From Microlunatus endophyticus (GTDB lineage Bacteria > Actinomycetota > Actinomycetes > Propionibacteriales > Propionibacteriaceae): 64,000 bases of DNA. The translations under genes were made by a program, and so were the position numbers. Shown here one piece after another: positions 16,985 through 25,162 of the stretch (the stretch's first letter is position 1; each line of letters starts with the position of its first letter). Under the pieces are notes generated by a model. The model was not told the origin of the DNA, did not search any database, and saw only the letters and a list, made by a program, of their open reading frames with translations. The stretch is from the NCBI RefSeq assembly GCF_014646195.1, contig NZ_BMMZ01000012.1, positions 96,070 through 160,069 of the forward strand, read 5' to 3'.

Positions 16985-17166
16985 GCACCCGGCTGAAGGT
17001 CACCCAGACCAAGTCCACGATCGGTGGCAAGCAGAACCAGCGGGATACGCTGCGGACGCTCGGCCTGAAGCGGATCGGTGACGTTTCCGCCCACGAGGAC
17101 ACCCCAACCGTACGAGGCATGATCGCGACGGTGCGCCATCTGGTCACCGTCGAGGAGGTCGACTGA
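16981..17166 (+). CDS. rpmD: 50S ribosomal protein L30
   Basis: 61 residues, family length. LKVTQTKSTIGGKQNQRDTL and the second half GMIATVRHLVTVEEV match L30. ATGA overlap with rpsE and a 2-nt gap to rplO indicate coupled translation. Confidence 0.97.
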   Translation: MSTRLKVTQTKSTIGGKQNQRDTLRTLGLKRIGDVSAHEDTPTVRGMIATVRHLVTVEEVD

Positions 17167-17168
17167 TT

Positions 17169-17657
17169 ATGGCCAACGAAGAGACTGAGGCCCCCAAGTC
17201 CCAGAGCAATGGGGCGACCGGGCTCAAGGTCCATCACCTTCGCCCGGCTCCGGGGGCCCACAAGGCCAAGACCCGGGTCGGTCGTGGTGAGGGCTCCAAG
17301 GGCAAGACCGCCGGCCGCGGCACCAAGGGCTCCAAGGCCCGCAACACCATCCCCGAGGCATTCGAGGGTGGCCAGATGCCGCTGCACATGCGGACCCCGA
17401 AGCTGCGCGGCTTCATCAACCCGTTCCGGACCGAGTACCAGGTCGTCAACCTGGACCGGATCTCGGCCCTCTATCCCGAGGGCGGAGAGGTCAACCCGGA
17501 GAATCTGGTCGCCAAGGGCGCCGTGCGGGCCGGCCTGCCGGTCAAGGTGCTCGGCTCGGGCGAGGTGAGCGTCGCGGTCCAGGTCAGCGCGCACAAGTTC
17601 TCTGCCTCCGCCAAGGACAAGATCGCTGCCGCGGGCGGCAGCACCACCGAACTCTGA
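17169..17657 (+). CDS. rplO: 50S ribosomal protein L15
   Basis: 162 residues. LKVHHLRPAPGAHKAKTRVG, the glycine-rich RGTKGSKARN segment and FEGGQMPLHMRTPKLRGF are typical. L15 is a late 50S assembly protein. Last gene of the S10-spc transcript; a strong hairpin follows 24 nt after the stop. Confidence 0.98.
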   Translation: MANEETEAPKSQSNGATGLKVHHLRPAPGAHKAKTRVGRGEGSKGKTAGRGTKGSKARNTIPEAFEGGQMPLHMRTPKLRGFINPFRTEYQVVNLDRISALYPEGGEVNPENLVAKGAVRAGLPVKVLGSGEVSVAVQVSAHKFSASAKDKIAAAGGSTTEL

Positions 17658-17680
17658 GGCTTCGGACCCGCCTGGACATG

Positions 17681-17717
17681 TGAGGGGACGGCTCCACCTG
17701 TGGAGTCCGTCCCCTCA
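17681..17717 (+). terminator. Intrinsic-type terminator after rplO
   Basis: Perfect 11-bp stem TGAGGGGACGG / CCGTCCCCTCA, with the inner CTCCAC/GTGGAG extending it to a nearly continuous hairpin. It separates rplO from secY, so secY needs its own promoter or read-through. Confidence 0.75.
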
Positions 17718-17743
17718 TCTGTACCAGCCCTCAGCCGTAAGTC

Positions 17744-17771
17744 TTGGTTCCGGGCTCCCGCTTGATATTGT
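17744..17771 (+). promoter_or_regulatory. Candidate promoter of secY-adk
   Basis: TTGGTT (17744-17749), 16-nt spacer, TATTGT (17766-17771), located just after the rplO terminator and 90 nt before the secY start. Confidence 0.45.
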
Positions 17772-17860
17772 CGAGCGGTTCGGTGACGAAATCCGGAATC
17801 GCACCCGGGTGACCGATCGAGTCTGATCCGGACGGGTCGCAGCAGAGAGAAGGAATCAGT

Positions 17861-19174
17861 TTGCTCACCGCCTTCGCCGGGGCTTTCAGGTCGCCCGACC
17901 TGCGCAAGAAGCTCCTGTTCACCCTCGGGATCATCGTCGTCTACCGGATCGGCTCCGTCGTCCCGGTACCCAACGTCAACGTCGGCCAACTCCACACCTG
18001 CGCCACCGCAGCCCAGACCGGCGCCCAGGCGGGGCTCTACTCGCTGCTCTCGCTGTTCTCCGGTGGCGCGCTGCTGCAATTGGCGATCTTCGCGCTCGGC
18101 ATCATGCCGTACATCACCGCGAGCATCATCCTGCAGTTGCTGACGGTGGTCATCCCCCGACTGGAGGCCCTCAAGAAGGAAGGCCAGTCCGGGCAGAACA
18201 AGATCACCGGCTACACCCGGTATCTGACCCTGGTGCTCGGCGTGCTGCAGTCGACCACCTTCATCACCCTGGCCCGCAACGATCAGCTCTTCACCAACTG
18301 CACCGGCTTGCTGCACGACACCGGCATCTTCCCGATCGTGGTGATGATCCTCACCATGACTGCGGGCACCGGCGTCATCATGTGGCTGGGTGAGCTGATC
18401 ACCGAACGCGGTGTCGGCAACGGCATGTCGGTGCTGATCTTCACTCAGATCTGCGCCGCGTTCCCGCAGACCCTGTGGGCGATCAAGCAGGGCCACGCCG
18501 GCAGCACCGGCTGGGTGGTCTTCTTCCTGGTTATCCTCGTCGGTCTTGCGGTCATGCTGGCCGTCATCTTCATCGAACAGGCCCAGCGCCGGATCCCGGT
18601 GCAATACGCCAAGCGGATGGTCGGCCGGCGGGTCCTGGGCGGCACCACCACCTACATCCCGCTGAAGGTCAACCAGGCCGGCGTCATCCCGGTCATCTTC
18701 GCTTCGTCGCTGCTCTACATCCCGCAGCTCTATGCACAGTTCCGGCCGAACGGCTGGGGTGCTTCCTGGATCAACGCCAACATGCTCAAGGGTGATCACC
18801 CGATCTACATGGCGATCTACTTCCTGCTCATCATCTTCTTCGCCTACTTCTACGTGTCGATCACCTTCAACCCTGAAGAAGTCGCCGACAACATGAAGAA
18901 GTACGGCGGGTTCATCCCCGGTATCCGTGCCGGTCGGCCGACGCAGAACTACCTGTCGTACGTGCTGAACCGGCTGACGCTGCCGGGCTCGCTGTATCTG
19001 GGCATCATCGCCTTGCTGCCGATGCTCGCGATCGCACTGCTGAACACCCAGAGCACCCAGAACTTCCCGTTCGGCGGCACCTCGCTGCTGATCATCGTGG
19101 GCGTCGGACTGGACACCGTCAAGCAGATCGAGAGCCAGCTGCAGCAACGAAACTATGAAGGATTCCTCCGCTGA
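17861..19174 (+). CDS. secY: Preprotein translocase subunit SecY
   Basis: 437 residues, TTG start at 17861 after GAGAGAAGGAA. Ten membrane segments can be traced, starting LRKKLLFTLGIIVVYRIGSVVPVP. Motifs QIGITPYI-type (LGIMPYITASIILQLL), GQNKITGYTRYLT, and the cytosolic loops with RRIPVQYAKRMVGRR and GFIPGIRAGRPT are all present. SecY is the pore of the Sec translocon with SecE and SecG, which are not in this window. Its stop overlaps the adk start. Confidence 0.98.
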   Translation: MLTAFAGAFRSPDLRKKLLFTLGIIVVYRIGSVVPVPNVNVGQLHTCATAAQTGAQAGLYSLLSLFSGGALLQLAIFALGIMPYITASIILQLLTVVIPRLEALKKEGQSGQNKITGYTRYLTLVLGVLQSTTFITLARNDQLFTNCTGLLHDTGIFPIVVMILTMTAGTGVIMWLGELITERGVGNGMSVLIFTQICAAFPQTLWAIKQGHAGSTGWVVFFLVILVGLAVMLAVIFIEQAQRRIPVQYAKRMVGRRVLGGTTTYIPLKVNQAGVIPVIFASSLLYIPQLYAQFRPNGWGASWINANMLKGDHPIYMAIYFLLIIFFAYFYVSITFNPEEVADNMKKYGGFIPGIRAGRPTQNYLSYVLNRLTLPGSLYLGIIALLPMLAIALLNTQSTQNFPFGGTSLLIIVGVGLDTVKQIESQLQQRNYEGFLR

Positions 19175-19749
19175 TGCGTCTTCTGATCATGGGCCCGCCG
19201 GGGGCGGGCAAGGGCACCCAGGCCAAGTCGATCGCCGAACACTTCGACATCCCGGCGATCTCCACCGGTGACATCTTCCGGTCCAACGTCTCCGCCGGTA
19301 CGCCACTTGGCCTGGAGGTCAGGCGGATCATGGCCGACGGTGGCTACGTCGGTGACGACATCACCAACGCGATCGTCGCCGACCGGCTGGCCGAGGACGA
19401 TTGCGCCAAGGGGTTCCTGCTGGACGGCTACCCGCGCACGCTGGGTCAGGTCGAGGCTCTCGACGAGGTCCTCGAGCAAGGTGGCGTCGCGCTCGATGTG
19501 GTGCTCTCGCTGAAGGTCGACATCGACGAGCTGGTGGAGCGGCTGCGCAAGCGGGCCGAGTCCGAGGGCCGCGATGACGACAGCGAGGAAGCCATCCGGA
19601 TCCGGCAGCAGAAGTATCTCGACGAGACCTCGCCGCTGCTCGACGTCTACCGCGACCGTGGTCTGCTGGTCGAGGTCGACGGTGTCGGCGAGGTCAGTGA
19701 GATCACCCAGCGCATCTTCGCCGCGCTGGATCAGGTCGCCACTGCCTGA
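19174..19749 (+). CDS. adk: Adenylate kinase (short, zinc-free form)
   Basis: 191 residues. ATP + AMP = 2 ADP. P-loop GPPGAGKGT at residues 7-15, the NMP-binding helix STGDIFRSNV, LLDGYPRTLGQ, and the arginine-rich lid RKRAESEGRDDDSEEAIRIRQ. The lid is the short type without a zinc knuckle, as usual in actinobacteria. ATG overlaps the secY stop by one base. Confidence 0.97.
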   Translation: MRLLIMGPPGAGKGTQAKSIAEHFDIPAISTGDIFRSNVSAGTPLGLEVRRIMADGGYVGDDITNAIVADRLAEDDCAKGFLLDGYPRTLGQVEALDEVLEQGGVALDVVLSLKVDIDELVERLRKRAESEGRDDDSEEAIRIRQQKYLDETSPLLDVYRDRGLLVEVDGVGEVSEITQRIFAALDQVATA

Positions 19750-19822
19750 GCGGTATCGCTGATGCCCCCGGTCGGCGGAACTCGCGACAACTCGACTTCC
19801 GGTGTGGCTGTAGGGGCTGCTG

Positions 19823-20653
19823 ATGCGCGCGGGTGAGCCGAGCAGGACGGCGTACGGGGCCGCGATGCATCGGGCGATGCACCAGCAGTTGGAGGGCGGC
19901 AGGGTCTTCCGCGATCCGCTGGCCTGGCGGATCCTCGGCACCGACTACGACGAGGTGGTCGCCTCCGGCCGATATGTGGACCGGAAGCCGTTGCGGATCA
20001 TGATCGCCGTACGCCACCGGTTCGGTGAGGACCGGCTGGCGGGTGCGATCGAGCGCGGCACCCGGCAGGTGGTGATCCTGGGTGCCGGCCTGGACACTTT
20101 CGCCTATCGCAACCCCTTCCCGGACGTGGCCTGCTACGAGGTCGACTTCCCGGCCACCGGCGCCTGGAAACAGCAGCAGCTGGCAGCAGCCGGGATCGTC
20201 GAACCGTCGACCCTGCACCGGGTGGGTGTCGACTTCGAGGCCGACGACGACCTGCTGGCCCGTCTGGTCGAGTCCGGATTCGACACCGGTCGGCCTGCGT
20301 TCTTCCTGTGGCTGGGCGTCGTTCCGTATCTGACGCCCGAGGCCGTCCGGCAGACGCTGCGCACGATTGCCGACATATCCGGATCCGAGGTGGTCTTCGA
20401 CTACACCAATCCGGCCGATCAGCTCTCCGAGGGCGGCCGGTTGGCGCGCGAGCGCTTCTCGGCCCGGGTCGGCAGGGCCGGTGAGCCGATGGTCGCGACC
20501 TTCGACACCGCCGAACTGCACGACCTCCTGGGCAGGCTCGGATTCAACCAGATCGTCGACCTGGACCGCGATGTGATCCGGACCCGGTTCCTCGGTCTGC
20601 CGTCGGACGGCGAGTCCGGTGGCGCCCACGTGCTGTCAGCGGTGGTCCGATGA
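19823..20653 (+). CDS. SAM-dependent methyltransferase, leucine carboxyl methyltransferase-like (TIGR00027 type)
   Basis: 276 residues. N-terminal SRTAYGAAMHRAMHQ, then motif I VVILGAGLDTFAYR with GAGLDTFAYR at 87-96, YEVDFPAT at 105-112 and FLWLGVVPYLT near 158-168. These define the actinobacterial family related to leucine carboxyl methyltransferases; many members have no known substrate, some are secondary-metabolite O-methyltransferases. It is placed between adk and map, which are normally adjacent, and 16 nt separate it from map. Confidence 0.88.
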   Translation: MRAGEPSRTAYGAAMHRAMHQQLEGGRVFRDPLAWRILGTDYDEVVASGRYVDRKPLRIMIAVRHRFGEDRLAGAIERGTRQVVILGAGLDTFAYRNPFPDVACYEVDFPATGAWKQQQLAAAGIVEPSTLHRVGVDFEADDDLLARLVESGFDTGRPAFFLWLGVVPYLTPEAVRQTLRTIADISGSEVVFDYTNPADQLSEGGRLARERFSARVGRAGEPMVATFDTAELHDLLGRLGFNQIVDLDRDVIRTRFLGLPSDGESGGAHVLSAVVR

Positions 20654-20669
20654 CGTTCGGCCGGGTCGG

Positions 20670-21527
20670 ATGATGTTCGGCCGCCCGAAGCCCGAGATCA
20701 AGACCACCGAACAACTGCTGGTGATGCGTCGCGCCGGTCTGGTCGTCGCTCGTACGCTGACGGCCGTGCGCGATCAGGTCCGCCCGGGCGTCAGCACGGC
20801 CGAACTGGATCAGGTCGCCGCTGAGGTGATCAGCTCCGCCGGCGCGCAACCGTCCTTCCTCGGCTACGGCGCGGATCGCGACCGTCCCGGATTCCCGGGC
20901 GTGATCTGTACGTCGGTCAACGACGAGATCATCCACGGCATCCCGGGCGACCGGCGGTTGCAGTCGGGAGACCTGATCTCCGTCGACTGCGGCGCAATCG
21001 TCGACGGTTGGCACGGCGACGCCGCGATCACGGTCGGAGTCGGCGAGCTCGCGCCGGAGCGGGAACAGCTGAGCGAGGGCACCCGGGACGCGCTGTGGAT
21101 GGGGATCGGTGTCGCCCGGCTCGGTGGCCGGGTCGGCGACATCTCAGCAGCCGTGGAAGATCGCATCGACGCGCTGGAGGTCGAGCACGGGCGGTCGTAC
21201 GGGATCGTCACCGAGTACGTCGGTCACGGGATCGGGTCGGCGATGCACCAGGATCCCGACGTGCCCAATGTCGGTCGCGCCGGCCGGGGAACCAAGATCC
21301 GACGCGGCCTGGCGCTGGCGATCGAGCCGATGATCACGCTCGGATCGGCCGACAACCACGTTGCCGCCGACGGCTGGACCGTGATCACCGACGACGGCAG
21401 TCCTGCTGCGCACTGGGAACACACGATCACCCTCACTGATCACGGGATCTGGGTATTGACGGCCGAGGATGGCGGTGAGGCCGAACTGGGGCGCCGTGGC
21501 CTGCCCTTCGGCCCGCTTGCGAATTGA
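20670..21527 (+). CDS. map: Type I methionine aminopeptidase
   Basis: 285 residues from the ATG at 20670; a second ATG follows directly at 20673. It removes N-terminal formyl-free methionine from nascent proteins. All five metal ligands are present: Asp106 (SVDCGA), Asp117 (GWHGDAA), His186 (YVGHGIG), Glu219 (LAIEPM) and Glu250 (HWEHTI). The usual downstream partner infA lies 20 kb away. Confidence 0.97.
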   Translation: MMFGRPKPEIKTTEQLLVMRRAGLVVARTLTAVRDQVRPGVSTAELDQVAAEVISSAGAQPSFLGYGADRDRPGFPGVICTSVNDEIIHGIPGDRRLQSGDLISVDCGAIVDGWHGDAAITVGVGELAPEREQLSEGTRDALWMGIGVARLGGRVGDISAAVEDRIDALEVEHGRSYGIVTEYVGHGIGSAMHQDPDVPNVGRAGRGTKIRRGLALAIEPMITLGSADNHVAADGWTVITDDGSPAAHWEHTITLTDHGIWVLTAEDGGEAELGRRGLPFGPLAN

Positions 21528-21595
21528 TCACATCGACGAGGCGGCCGGCGCAAATCACCTGCTGATGCGCGGGACCGCCGCTAAGGTCACAGACC

Positions 21596-22633
21596 ATGTC
21601 CCCGATCGTCAGCGCCGAAGGTCTGGTGAAGCAGTTCCGACGTCCCAAGAAGGGCCCGGGCCTGGCCGGAGCCGTCCGCCACCTGCTGCGTCCGCGGCAC
21701 GAGACGGTGACCGCGGTCGAGGGCGTCGACCTGAGCATCGACGAGGGTGAGTCGGTCGCCTACGTCGGCCCGAACGGTGCCGGCAAGTCGACCACCATCA
21801 AGCTGCTGACCGGGATCCTCGTCCCGTCGGCCGGCCGGGTGCAGGTGTGCGGTGTCCGCCCGCACGTCGACCGGCAGGCCAACGCCCGCAACATCAGTGT
21901 GGTGTTCGGGCAGCGGACCCAGCTGTGGTGGGACATCCCGGTGCTCGAGTCCTTCCGGCTGCTCGGCGACATCTATTCGGTCCCGGACGCCGCGTACCGG
22001 CGCACGATGGACGAGTTGGTCGACGTACTCGATCTTGGTCCGCTGCTCGGCGTGCCGGCCCGGCAGCTCTCGCTGGGCCAGCGGATGCGCTGCGATCTCG
22101 GTGCAGCCCTGGTGCATTCGCCGCGGGTGCTGTTCCTCGACGAGCCGACGATCGGCCTGGACGTCGCGGTCAAGGCCCGACTCCGGGAATTCGTCGGCAG
22201 CATGCGGGCCCAGCGCGGGTTGACGGTGCTGTTGACCTCCCATGACCTCGGCGATATCGAGGAGTTGTGCCCCCGGATGATCATGATCGACAAGGGCCAC
22301 ATCGTCTACGACGGCGCGTTCGCCGAGGTCACCCGCCGCTTCGGCTGGGAGCAGAAGGTGGTGGTGACCCTCGCCGACGGAGCCACCGACGCGGCGGCAC
22401 GGGCCGGTGCGGCGCTGGCCCGGGTGCAGCCGGTGATCGATGAGACCGCGACCGGGCTGGTGGTCACCTTCGACAGCCGCTCGATCAGCTCCGGCGAAGT
22501 GATCAAGGAACTTGCCGTGGCACTGCCGGTTGTCGATCTTGCTCTGGAGGAGACCTCGGCCGAATCGATCGTGCGCCGGCTGTACGAAGGCAACCTCACC
22601 TTCCACCCCGCGGACCAGGAGATCACCCGGTGA
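21596..22633 (+). CDS. ABC transporter ATP-binding protein (COG4586 type)
   Basis: 345 residues. Walker A GPNGAGKS at 58-65, FGQRTQLWWD in the Q-loop region, signature LSLGQ at 158-162, Walker B VLFLDEP at 178-184. The combination of the FGQRxQLWWD segment with two following six-helix permeases defines the COG4586/COG3694/COG4587 exporter type, whose cargo is generally unknown. Stop overlaps the first permease (GTGA). Confidence 0.9.
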   Translation: MSPIVSAEGLVKQFRRPKKGPGLAGAVRHLLRPRHETVTAVEGVDLSIDEGESVAYVGPNGAGKSTTIKLLTGILVPSAGRVQVCGVRPHVDRQANARNISVVFGQRTQLWWDIPVLESFRLLGDIYSVPDAAYRRTMDELVDVLDLGPLLGVPARQLSLGQRMRCDLGAALVHSPRVLFLDEPTIGLDVAVKARLREFVGSMRAQRGLTVLLTSHDLGDIEELCPRMIMIDKGHIVYDGAFAEVTRRFGWEQKVVVTLADGATDAAARAGAALARVQPVIDETATGLVVTFDSRSISSGEVIKELAVALPVVDLALEETSAESIVRRLYEGNLTFHPADQEITR

Positions 22634-23472
22634 CCGCGATCGGCTCCAATACCCCGGCCTGGCGAGGCCGTACGACACCGGGCTCGAAGTACCTGTCGCT
22701 GGCACGGACCACCTTGCAGCAGGCGATCGCCTACCGGATCACGACGTTCTTCAACGTCGGACTGACCTTCATCTGGGTGATCATCCTCTACTACCTGTGG
22801 CGGGCGGCCTACTCCGGTCGGGCGTCGATCGCCGGGCTGAGCTGGGACCAGATGCGTACCTACGTGGTGATCGCGTACGGCATCAACGCCTTGGTCGGCT
22901 GGCGGACCGGGACGGCGATGATGGCCGCTATCCGGACCGGCGACGTGGTCTTCGAGATGGTCCGGCCGCTCAACTACTGCACCACCCAGCTGGCCCGGGC
23001 GCTGGGGTTCACGGTCGTCGAGGGTGGCATCAGCATGATCTTCACGCTGGTGATCGGCCTGGTGTTCCTGCACATCCAGGCGCCGGCCACCGTCGCATCG
23101 GCACTGCTCTTCGTGCTGGCGTTGATCATCGGCTTCCTCACCAAGGTCCTGGTCGTCTTCCTGGTGTCACTGCTGACCTTCTGGACGCTCAACGGCATGG
23201 GGTTGATGTGGTCCCAGCAGGCGATCATGCAGATCCTCTCCGGCACGATCGTGCCGCTTGCGCTGATGCCCGGCTGGCTACAGTTCATCGCCAAGGTGCT
23301 GCCGTTGCGCGGCATCGTGTCAACGCCGCTGGAGTTCTACCTCGGCAAGTCGGGTGGCTGGGACGCAGTCGGGCTGATCGGCCTGCAAGCGATCTGGCTG
23401 GTGGCGCTCTGGATCGTCGCCAATCTGGCCTGGAAACGAGCATTCCGGGTCGTCGAGATCCAGGGCGGTTGA
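22630..23472 (+). CDS. ABC-2 family permease (COG4587/COG3694 type)
   Basis: 280 residues, GTG start in the 4-nt overlap. Six hydrophobic segments, starting ITTFFNVGLTFIWVIILYYLW around residues 37-57. The motif GDVVFEMVRPLNYCTTQLAR after the second segment is typical of this family (DIxxxLLRPL). Forms the membrane channel with the next gene product. Confidence 0.88.
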   Translation: MTAIGSNTPAWRGRTTPGSKYLSLARTTLQQAIAYRITTFFNVGLTFIWVIILYYLWRAAYSGRASIAGLSWDQMRTYVVIAYGINALVGWRTGTAMMAAIRTGDVVFEMVRPLNYCTTQLARALGFTVVEGGISMIFTLVIGLVFLHIQAPATVASALLFVLALIIGFLTKVLVVFLVSLLTFWTLNGMGLMWSQQAIMQILSGTIVPLALMPGWLQFIAKVLPLRGIVSTPLEFYLGKSGGWDAVGLIGLQAIWLVALWIVANLAWKRAFRVVEIQGG

Positions 23473-23474
23473 TC

Positions 23475-24269
23475 ATGGTCAGGTTGCTGAGGATCTTCTT
23501 CCGGCTGCAGTTGGTGCAGTTGCGTTCGGCATTGGAGTACAGGGCCGACTTCTGGATCGCCGCGGTCGGCGCGATCCTGCAGCAGTTGGTCAGTATCGTC
23601 TTCCTGCTGACCTTCTTCGGCCACGTGACCTCACTCGGCGGCTGGTCGCTGTGGCAGATCCTCGTCCTGCAGGGTCTGGTGATGGCCGCCGACGGAATCC
23701 GGGAGATGTTCGCCGACGGCGTCTGGAAATTGCGCGCCGATGTCAACGACGGGTCGTTCGACCGCGTCCTGGTGCGTCCGATCCCGCCGGCGCTGCAGCA
23801 GTTCACCGCGCTGGCGTCCATCCACGGCATCGGCAACACCAGCCTCGGACTGGTCGTGTTGGTCCTGGGCCTGGCACGTTCGGATGTCGGCTGGACCTGG
23901 TGGTCGGTCCCGGTCCTGGTGCTGACCATCCTGTGTGGCACGGTCCTGACTGCTTCGATCAGCTTCCTGACCAACATGATCGCCTTCTGGGAGCCGTCGG
24001 CGCAGAGCGCCTTCCCCACTCTGGTCGCGTTGATGCGCGACTTCGCGAAATTCCCGCTGGACGTCTACGGCGCCGGGATCCGGATCGTGATCACCGTCAT
24101 CCTGCCGTACGGTTTGATCAGCTACTACCCGAGCCGGCTGGTGCTGGGGGTGGGGGATTCACCGGGCTGGTGGGCGACGACCCCACTGATCGCCGCCGGG
24201 GCATCCGCGCTCGCCGCCTCGATCGTCTGGCGACGCGGACTGAACCACTATCAGGGGGTGGGGAACTGA
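23475..24269 (+). CDS. ABC-2 family permease, second subunit
   Basis: 264 residues from the ATG at 23475, two nt after the previous stop. Longer in-frame starts inside the preceding gene are not credible. Six hydrophobic segments; the family motif appears as NDGSFDRVLVRPIPPALQQ near residue 93. Together with the two genes before it this completes a heterodimeric exporter. Confidence 0.88.
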   Translation: MVRLLRIFFRLQLVQLRSALEYRADFWIAAVGAILQQLVSIVFLLTFFGHVTSLGGWSLWQILVLQGLVMAADGIREMFADGVWKLRADVNDGSFDRVLVRPIPPALQQFTALASIHGIGNTSLGLVVLVLGLARSDVGWTWWSVPVLVLTILCGTVLTASISFLTNMIAFWEPSAQSAFPTLVALMRDFAKFPLDVYGAGIRIVITVILPYGLISYYPSRLVLGVGDSPGWWATTPLIAAGASALAASIVWRRGLNHYQGVGN

Positions 24270-24270
24270 G

Positions 24271-25116
24271 ATGCCGGGTGCGCCGCTGCGTCCCGACCAG
24301 CACCGGGACGAATTGATCAAGCTCGCCCGGGCCGATGGCCTGGAGGCCGAGCTGGAGATCGATCTCGACAGCTCGGAGTCCAAGGTCGGCTGGGAGAACG
24401 TCGTGCTGGACACCGCCGACGGCTGGATCGTCCGGTTCCCGCGCGATGATGAGGTCGCGTTCGACAGGGAGATGCGGCTGCTCGAGCTGCTCCATGATCG
24501 ACTTCCGGTGCCGATCCCCAAGATCATCCGCACCGGGCGGCGGACAAGGTTCGCCGTCTACCGGCGGCTGGACGGCGCCGGACTGGATGTCACAGGGTTC
24601 GAGGCCGCCGATCCACTGACCCGGGACCGGAGCGCCGGGAGCTTCGGCCGTTTCCTGGCCGCGATGCACGACGCCCTGAGCGAGGACGAGATCACCGAAC
24701 TCGCCGTGCCATCGATCGACCGGGGTGGCGTCGACACGACTGCTGAGCGACTGCCGGTCGGGCTGCGTTCGCGCTACAACCGGGTGCGTCAGGAGTTGGG
24801 GGAGCGACTGGCCGCGCGACCCGCCCGCCGGGTGCTGCTGCATGACGACTTCCACCTCGGCAATCTCGTCCTGGACGCGCCATTGGGCCGGCTCTCCGGC
24901 GTGTGGGACTTCTCGTGCGTCTGCACCGGCGACCCGAGCTTCGAATTCCGTTATCTGCTGGGCGATTCGCGTGAACTGGCCGCCCGGATCGCCAGTGCGT
25001 ACGCGGCCAGGACCGGTCACGAGATCGATCTTGGTGTGGCCGCCGCCGCGCTTGTGATGGAAAACGTCTCGGATGCGCTCGAGGAGGGCCGGGATCCCGC
25101 GCCGTACCTGACCTGA
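24271..25116 (+). CDS. Aminoglycoside phosphotransferase (APH)/choline kinase-family protein
   Basis: 281 residues, ATG one base after the permease stop. Kinase-like fold: catalytic loop HDDFHLGN at 191-198 and metal-binding WDFS at 212-215, where most APH enzymes have IDF/IDW. N-terminal lobe has the ATP-binding strand WENVVLDTADGWIVRFPR. The family phosphorylates aminoglycosides, macrolides or small metabolites; sequence does not decide which. Being next to an exporter suggests, without proof, a shared role in drug tolerance. Confidence 0.82.
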   Translation: MPGAPLRPDQHRDELIKLARADGLEAELEIDLDSSESKVGWENVVLDTADGWIVRFPRDDEVAFDREMRLLELLHDRLPVPIPKIIRTGRRTRFAVYRRLDGAGLDVTGFEAADPLTRDRSAGSFGRFLAAMHDALSEDEITELAVPSIDRGGVDTTAERLPVGLRSRYNRVRQELGERLAARPARRVLLHDDFHLGNLVLDAPLGRLSGVWDFSCVCTGDPSFEFRYLLGDSRELAARIASAYAARTGHEIDLGVAAAALVMENVSDALEEGRDPAPYLT

Positions 25117-25162
25117 CGGAACCGGGTCGCAGCCCGGCCCCGGGCAATGGCAGGCTGTGCGC

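Noticed and set aside
17471..19147. 558-codon antisense frame opposite secY.
   Set aside because: Asp/Gln/Arg-rich shadow of an unmistakable SecY.
22512..23474. N-terminal extension of the third exporter gene reaching back across the second permease gene.
   Set aside because: The extension is in a shadow frame; a proper permease N-terminus begins at the ATG at 23475.
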